In this document: positions 59,109 through 64,000 of the stretch, piece by piece
Layout of the letters: every line of letters starts with the position of its first letter
Position numbering within the stretch: the stretch's first letter is position 1
From: Intoshia linei
Taxonomy: Eukaryota; Orthonectida; Rhopaluridae
Assembly (NCBI GenBank): GCA_001642005.1
Contig: LWCA01000063.1
Location: 1-64,000 of the forward strand
DNA: 64,000 nt
Direction: 5' to 3'
The notes under the pieces: model-generated
Seen by the model: the letters and a program-made list of their open reading frames with translations, nothing else
What the model was told of the DNA's origin: nothing
Databases searched by the model: none
Translations under genes and position numbers: made by a program

Positions 59109-62057
59109 ATGAGAAAATTGAAATGTTTAATTTTTGTAATAATCTCTACCATTTTAATGACCCTATTATTAAACATTTGTAAAATTCTAAATTTTGATCA
59201 TTTTCAACAAATTGAATTATTAAATTATTCTCTAAAAAAATTAAAATTGCGCGAACGATATTGCCTCAATTCATTGCAAACTGGATTATATTTTTATAGA
59301 CAACGTCCAAAAATACAAGAATTTGAATTTAACATTTCAACTTGTCTGATTTACTCATTTAGTCCAAATATCGAAGAGAATGTTGCCGAAAAATTGTTGG
59401 AGAAAAAAAAGGAAAATATATTAGTTGCCAATTCTCCAGCCATAATTTGGTTCAAAGACAAACTTTTTTTATTAATTCGAATTTGGTTGGTAAACGAAAG
59501 ATATGATGGAGCGAGTGTTCACATTGAACCGCACAATACATTTGCAGACAATTTTTTTTATACTCGTCAATACAATTATAAAATGAAACCAATTACTGTG
59601 GGTCGATTGTTGGGCATGGCTACTGGTATTAAATGGCCAATTGGTTCTGGTCCCATTGAACCCAGGCTCTTTGTTGTAGAAAACAAATTGTATGCGTCTT
59701 TTAATGCTGCAATTTCTGTCAATAATTCTTTTTCTATGGATTCTACATATTTGTGGAGTTTTGAAGATGAAAAAATTTTATATCCACAAATTTTAGAATC
59801 TAATATTCTTCTTCAAGGTCTTAAAAGTGATGGTAATTTTTTAACCTTTTATTACTTTATATTAAACTAGGTTGACTGTTATGTACTACGTACAAACAGG
59901 ACCTAACTCTACCGAGGGTACATTTTTATTCTACCAAAAAAATATTCATAAATTCACGTTTAAAATCTAACTTAAAAATCCTACTATTCACTATTATAAT
60001 ATGATAATTATCAATCTTTTAAAGGAGTGGTTTTCAAATTTGTTTCAGGTGGAACCATCATATCACATTACTTTTGACTTTAAAGTGAATTATTCCATCT
60101 TAATTTTTTTGTTAACATTTACGAAAAGAATTTCAAAAACAATTATACCATTTTTTTGATTTATTAGACAGAATGTGTTAACAAATACTTAAAAATACCA
60201 ATTATGTATCAATAACTAACCGAATCTTCACTTTACTACCAAAATAAAGTACAATTTGTATGGAATTTACTAAAATAAAGTATTTGCTACCAAAATAACG
60301 TAAATTAACTCAATATAAAAATGATATTAACAAAGTTGTATGACTTTTAGTTTCGTTGTTGTAGTTTCTATTTAAATTTTATTTTATTTTGAAAATGACA
60401 ATTTGAAATTTAAATATTGCGTAGCAATGAAAAAAATTCCGAAGGAATGAATTATATAGATTTTCACCCATATGTCTTTATTGAAAATGTGTAGAGGTTC
60501 AGTGCACATTTTTTTTAAAATTGTAGGATCAATGTTTTCAATTTTTATTTTAATCAAAATATTTGAAAAATATTGGTTGATAATATATAAAAGTATTTTT
60601 CACCCGCGAATGCGTAGATTTCTCAGGTTGAACTTTTGTATATATATCAACTGGTATAAGCTATATCAGAATAATCTTCTTTTTTTTAATTTTTGGACCG
60701 CAAATTATTTCACATTTTTTATTATAATAAAATATTTTGGAAAAAAATATATGAATACTAAAATGCTTTTTTGACCATGAAGTCATCACTTATTCGGATT
60801 GAATTTTTTTGTGTGTGTTAACAGGATACAACTGTACCACCTGTAAATTTTTTGAAATTCTAGGGCTGTTTTCATTAAAAAAAGAAAGGTAATTTGGGGT
60901 TTTGTCCCTGAAGATATAATTTTTTTAAATTTAAATTTATGGTAATGTTTATGATTTTAAAATCCGTATCGACGTATATATTTTTTTAAATTCTCCAACT
61001 GGTTTGATTTTCAAAAAGAAGGACAACTGGGGTTTTTGACCCATAAGATGTGAAATTGGGAGGTTGAAATTTATCTTAATATACGTCTCGGAAAAAACTG
61101 TAATTGAAATATGGTATTTAAAAAATTTTAAGACGGGTAGTTATTTAAATAAAGCGTAACACACACTCACACAAACAAAAATCGCGTAGCCTTTTATATA
61201 ATTTAGGGTTGTAAGTGAAGTATTTTACTGTTTTGATATTTTATAACAACAATTTAATTTAAATTTAAACTCTAGGAATGGTTCGAGACAAGCATTGGAT
61301 GGCTTTGTCACCAAGTAATATAAAACAGTCTACCGAGAAAACAATTTTGAAAGGTGAAAATATTTATTTTGTTCAGTCGTTGGACCCATTATTAATAATG
61401 AAATGCTACAGGACAAAATCATCAAAATTGCCATGCTATTACACTCGCACAAGTTGTGTCTATAAAAACTATGAACAAAAGTTTAACAGTGCAATATTTC
61501 ACGATATAAAATCTCATTTACGTGGCGGAACACCATTTATCCAACACGATCCAGATTACCCACAGTATTATATATCTATAGCTCATTCAACTTATTTTTT
61601 ACAAAATGGTACAAGATATTACACTACAAATTTCATAATAATGTATGTCTGCGACAATGAAAATTTGGTGAACGACTCAAATTTACATTTATCCGACTCA
61701 GATTGTTCTCGAATTATTTATATTAGTGACGATTTAAAAATTGACACAAAAGTTATGGAAAAGTATCCTATTCTAAGGAGTAAATATATACATTATAATT
61801 TTATTTTTCCAGTTTCACTTATTTCTGAATATCCTCATTTTATAATGGGAGTTCATGTAAATGATTATGCTAGTGTTTTGATTAAATTGAAACATTTCGG
61901 TAAATTGGTTGATGAAATTATACAATTTGATATTTCCAACAGTATATATATTCATGATATTCCTTTCGATCAAAAAAATTTTTTAAATCCATATTTTCTC
62001 AATAAAATTATGGCTATTCGTACGGTGAATCAATCTGGGTTACCTTTGGAGATTTAA
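59109..62057 (+). CDS. Type II membrane protein with a beta-propeller carbohydrate-enzyme-like domain
   Basis: Two exons (59109-59832 and 61276-62057) join in phase to about 501 aa. The start is ATG 59109. A membrane anchor follows at about residues 5-27 (LKCLIFVIISTILMTLLLNI), giving a Golgi-type type II topology. The luminal part has spaced motifs 'GPIEPRLFVVENKLYASFN', 'RDKHWMAL', 'IYFVQSLDPLLIM' and 'LRGGTPFI' followed by 'YISIAHSTYF'. The order E-P-R-L, K-N/H-W, L-x-P, R-G-G-T-P, H-S resembles five-bladed propeller enzymes of the beta-mannosyltransferase or GH43/GH130 type. Function as a glycosyltransferase or glycosidase is inferred from memory of these patterns only. The intron is almost filled by one Helitron (59867-61208). 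Confidence 0.65.
59867..61208 (-). mobile_element. Near-full-length non-autonomous Helitron
   Basis: 1342 bp, no rep/helicase frame. On the minus strand it starts CCCTAAATTATATAA (family consensus TCCTAACTTATATAA) after A, and ends with the hairpin TGTAC-GTA-GTACA, 11 bases, then CTAG followed by T. This gives A|T insertion with no target duplication, as Helitrons do. It lies wholly in the intron of the 59109 gene. Confidence 0.8.
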
Positions 62058-62184
62058 TTATATTTGTTTGTATATAGAGTATTACAAGTGTTATATAGTA
62101 TACTATATAATATGTAATATATTTAATTAAATTTATTATATTCCATGTTGTTTTTTCAATAGTTTTAGTTTGTGTTCTTTTAGA

Positions 62185-62415
62185 TTACTTTATATTTTCT
62201 TTTACTGTAGTATAAATATTGTTTTTCAACTTTTCAAGTTGGTTCACTTTTGTCTCAATGAATGACGTCTTCTTCGTGTGTGAAACTTTTACACCAATTA
62301 TTATAGATATTAATATTATAACTATCAATATTATGGCAACAATTGCTAGTTGGCATTTTCTTTTTTTGTACCATTTTGGGGGTGAACCTGTTTCGTCTAA
62401 AAGTTTAATTATCAT
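62185..62415 (-). CDS. Small single-pass membrane protein
   Basis: A single exon of 76 aa. The first 20 residues are hydrophilic and end in a basic cluster (KWYKKRK); residues 21-42 are a strong membrane segment (CQLAIVAIILIVIILISIII); the rest is a Lys/Thr-rich helix. No family is recognised. Its stop is 128 bp from the convergent stop of the 59109 gene. A real small gene is likely but not certain, since the 3' region is AT-rich and the frame is short. Confidence 0.45.
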   Translation of the reverse strand: MIIKLLDETGSPPKWYKKRKCQLAIVAIILIVIILISIIIGVKVSHTKKTSFIETKVNQLEKLKNNIYTTVKENIK

Positions 62416-62487
62416 TTTTCAGGTTGAATTAATTTTAATTTCATACATGAATTGACATTTAAAAACTTATTATCATAATATATTCAT

Positions 62488-62950
62488 GCTAGGTTGACTG
62501 TTATGTACTACGTACAAACAGCACCTAGCTCTGCTGAGGGCACATTTTTATTCAACCAAAAAAATATGTTCACGTTGAAAATCTAACTTAAAAATCCTAC
62601 TATTCACTAAACTAACTCACTACATTAAAAAAAGAAGGGTAATTTGGGGTTTTGGCCCTGAAGATATAATTTTTTTAAATTTAAATTCATGATAATGTTT
62701 ATGATTTTAAAATCTGTATCAGCGTATATATTTTTTTAAATTCTCCAACTCGTTTGATTTTCAAAAAAAGAGGACAATTGGGGTTTTTGACCCGTAAGAT
62801 GTGAGTTTTGGAGATTGAAATTTATTTTGCAAACACCCGGAAAAACTGTAATTGAAATGTGGATTTTATAAAATTCTAAGACGGGTAGTTATTTAAATAA
62901 AGCGGAACACACACACACAAACAAAAATCGCGTAGCATATTATATAAGGA
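62488..62950 (-). mobile_element. Internally deleted Helitron with both ends
   Basis: 463 bp. On the minus strand it starts TCCTTATATAATATGCTACG and ends with the TGTAC-GTA-GTACA hairpin, 11 bases, CTAG. Compared with 59867-61208 about 880 bp of the interior are missing, so it is a second-generation deletion derivative. Confidence 0.8.
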
Positions 62951-64000
62951 ATTATCAGAGTTGCCAGATTAAAAAGTTCATATTACGTACAATTATGCGT
63001 TGGAAAATTTAAACTTAAATTTAAAAACTTCAAATTGATTGACTAGAAATAATCATTATTTACATTGTGAATATAAAATTTTTAATTTTACTTTATTTAA
63101 CATATTAGCACATTAACCATTTTAGGCACTTTTTCGAACTTTAGGTAGTGCGACCAGAAGTCCGACTTTTGGCACTGTTCCAAAGTCGTACTTTGTCGTA
63201 GTAAATAAACTTATAAATGGAAATTTAACTTAAATGTTCATTTTTCTAATTAAAAATTAATCTAAAACATATTTTGTTTCTAAGCAATAAAAATACTACT
63301 TTTAGTACGACAAAAATATGGTCAGCCTACTTTACGACGTGAATCTGATTTCACCATAGAGTTCAGAATAAAATTCTCTTCCATGTGCACTAAATTTGAC
63401 TTTGCATTAAAAAAAAGTTTTTTTTTTTGACTGTGTTGTTAATAAAATTTATCGTTCATAAAAGATCCAAGCTTAGGTCAACGTATTATTTAACACTTTA
63501 ACCATAAAGTAGAAAATGTAGTTAATTGAGTTTTACTTATTTATTATTTATTAACAAGTAAACAACTTAACTTAACTATGTATTTTTAACACGAAAACAC
63601 ATTTTGCCATCACTGGTATAGACTAATACTAAATGTATAGTGTAAGTAAGATTGGTAATACATTGTACATTTGTATAATTGTTTTTAAAATTTGAACGAA
63701 ATTTATTTCCCTGATTTTCAAAATTTTACGATAATTTTATACAGTTTTGTATTAGTTTTTCCGTTACGAATGTATATTTAGTACACACATGTTATCATGT
63801 TAAAATTTAGACGTATAATTAGATTATTGAAATTTAAATTACCCAATCCGCTATAATCCATTATATATATAATTGAAATGTTATGTATTTAAAATATGCC
63901 TTCGAATGTATGAAATATTTAACTTTACGTAATTAAAAGTTAATAAAGTCAATATATACTTGTTAAAAATAAAGTACAAACTACATGTAAAATTATGGGT
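62951..64000. other. Gene-free AT-rich DNA at the window end
   Basis: No exon, RNA gene or complete element is recognised. 'gtgcgaccagaagtccgac' at about 63149 and 'tatggtcagcctac' at about 63318 could be opposed ends of a decayed MITE, but the match is weak. Confidence 0.4.

Noticed and set aside
1-64000. CRISPR arrays, tRNA or rRNA genes
   Set aside because: I saw no regularly spaced short repeats, no tRNA-like B-box with a cloverleaf and no rRNA core sequence. The genes are eukaryotic.

Overview
This is a eukaryotic, almost certainly metazoan, nuclear window. It is very AT-rich, uses the standard genetic code, and its genes are split by GT-AG introns, many only 32-46 bp long. The gene set (RHAMM/HMMR, a CCDC170-like coiled-coil protein of ciliated and microtubule systems, kinesin-1, an SLC23 permease, a 26/29-kDa-type cathepsin, XPG/ERCC5, mitochondrial uS2m) points to an invertebrate animal that probably has motile cilia. 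The tiny introns fit reduced or compact lineages such as flatworms or orthonectids, but the sequence alone does not fix the phylum. All multi-exon models below were assembled by hand from splice signals, phase continuity and family alignment from memory; no search was run.

Layout. 1-2887: repeats (5'-truncated Helitron copy, tandem repeat, one N at 121). 2888-3186 (+): last exon of a DDX19/Dbp5-like helicase. 3668-10550 (+): HMMR, 12 exons, with hAT and Helitron insertions in its introns. 10750-14561 (+): CCDC170-like gene, 10 exons, starting 199 bp after HMMR. 22508-14608 (-): SLC23 permease, 11 exons, ending 46 bp from the CCDC170-like stop. 29253-22709 (-): kinesin-1 heavy chain, 9 exons, ending 200 bp before the SLC23 ATG. 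31382-30951 (-): CENP-B/Psq-type HTH reading frame, perhaps frameshifted. 35872-34427 (-): papain-family protease. 36588-38471: hAT element with a perfect 8-bp target duplication, itself holding a piggyBac-type insertion. 41332-39472 (-): 3' exons of a Cys-rich single-pass membrane protein. 49950-41814 (-): unrecognised multi-pass membrane protein, 7 exons. 50488-50234 (-): terminal exon of an unrecognised gene. 52312-57259 (+): compact XPG/ERCC5 nuclease, 8 exons. 58540-57515 (-): MRPS2, 3 exons. 59109-62057 (+): type II membrane protein resembling a beta-propeller carbohydrate enzyme, 2 exons. 62415-62185 (-): small single-pass membrane protein. The rest to 64000 is repeats and unannotated AT-rich DNA.

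The genes do not form one pathway, but HMMR, the CCDC170-like gene and kinesin-1 all act on microtubules. Head-to-tail neighbours lie about 200 bp apart (HMMR to CCDC170-like, kinesin to SLC23), which would suit polycistronic transcription with trans-splicing.

Mobile DNA is the other main content. There is one non-autonomous Helitron family (5' TC, A|T target, 3' hairpin plus CTAG) in many copies, about ten hAT MITEs with 8-bp target duplications, two piggyBac-type TTAA elements, a TA-flanked mariner-type MITE and a 123-bp MITE with a 5-bp duplication. Several are nested, so relative insertion ages can be read directly. The best leads are the Helitron family, the reduced XPG with a short spacer, the kinesin tail lacking the canonical IAK motif, and two unrecognised membrane-protein genes.
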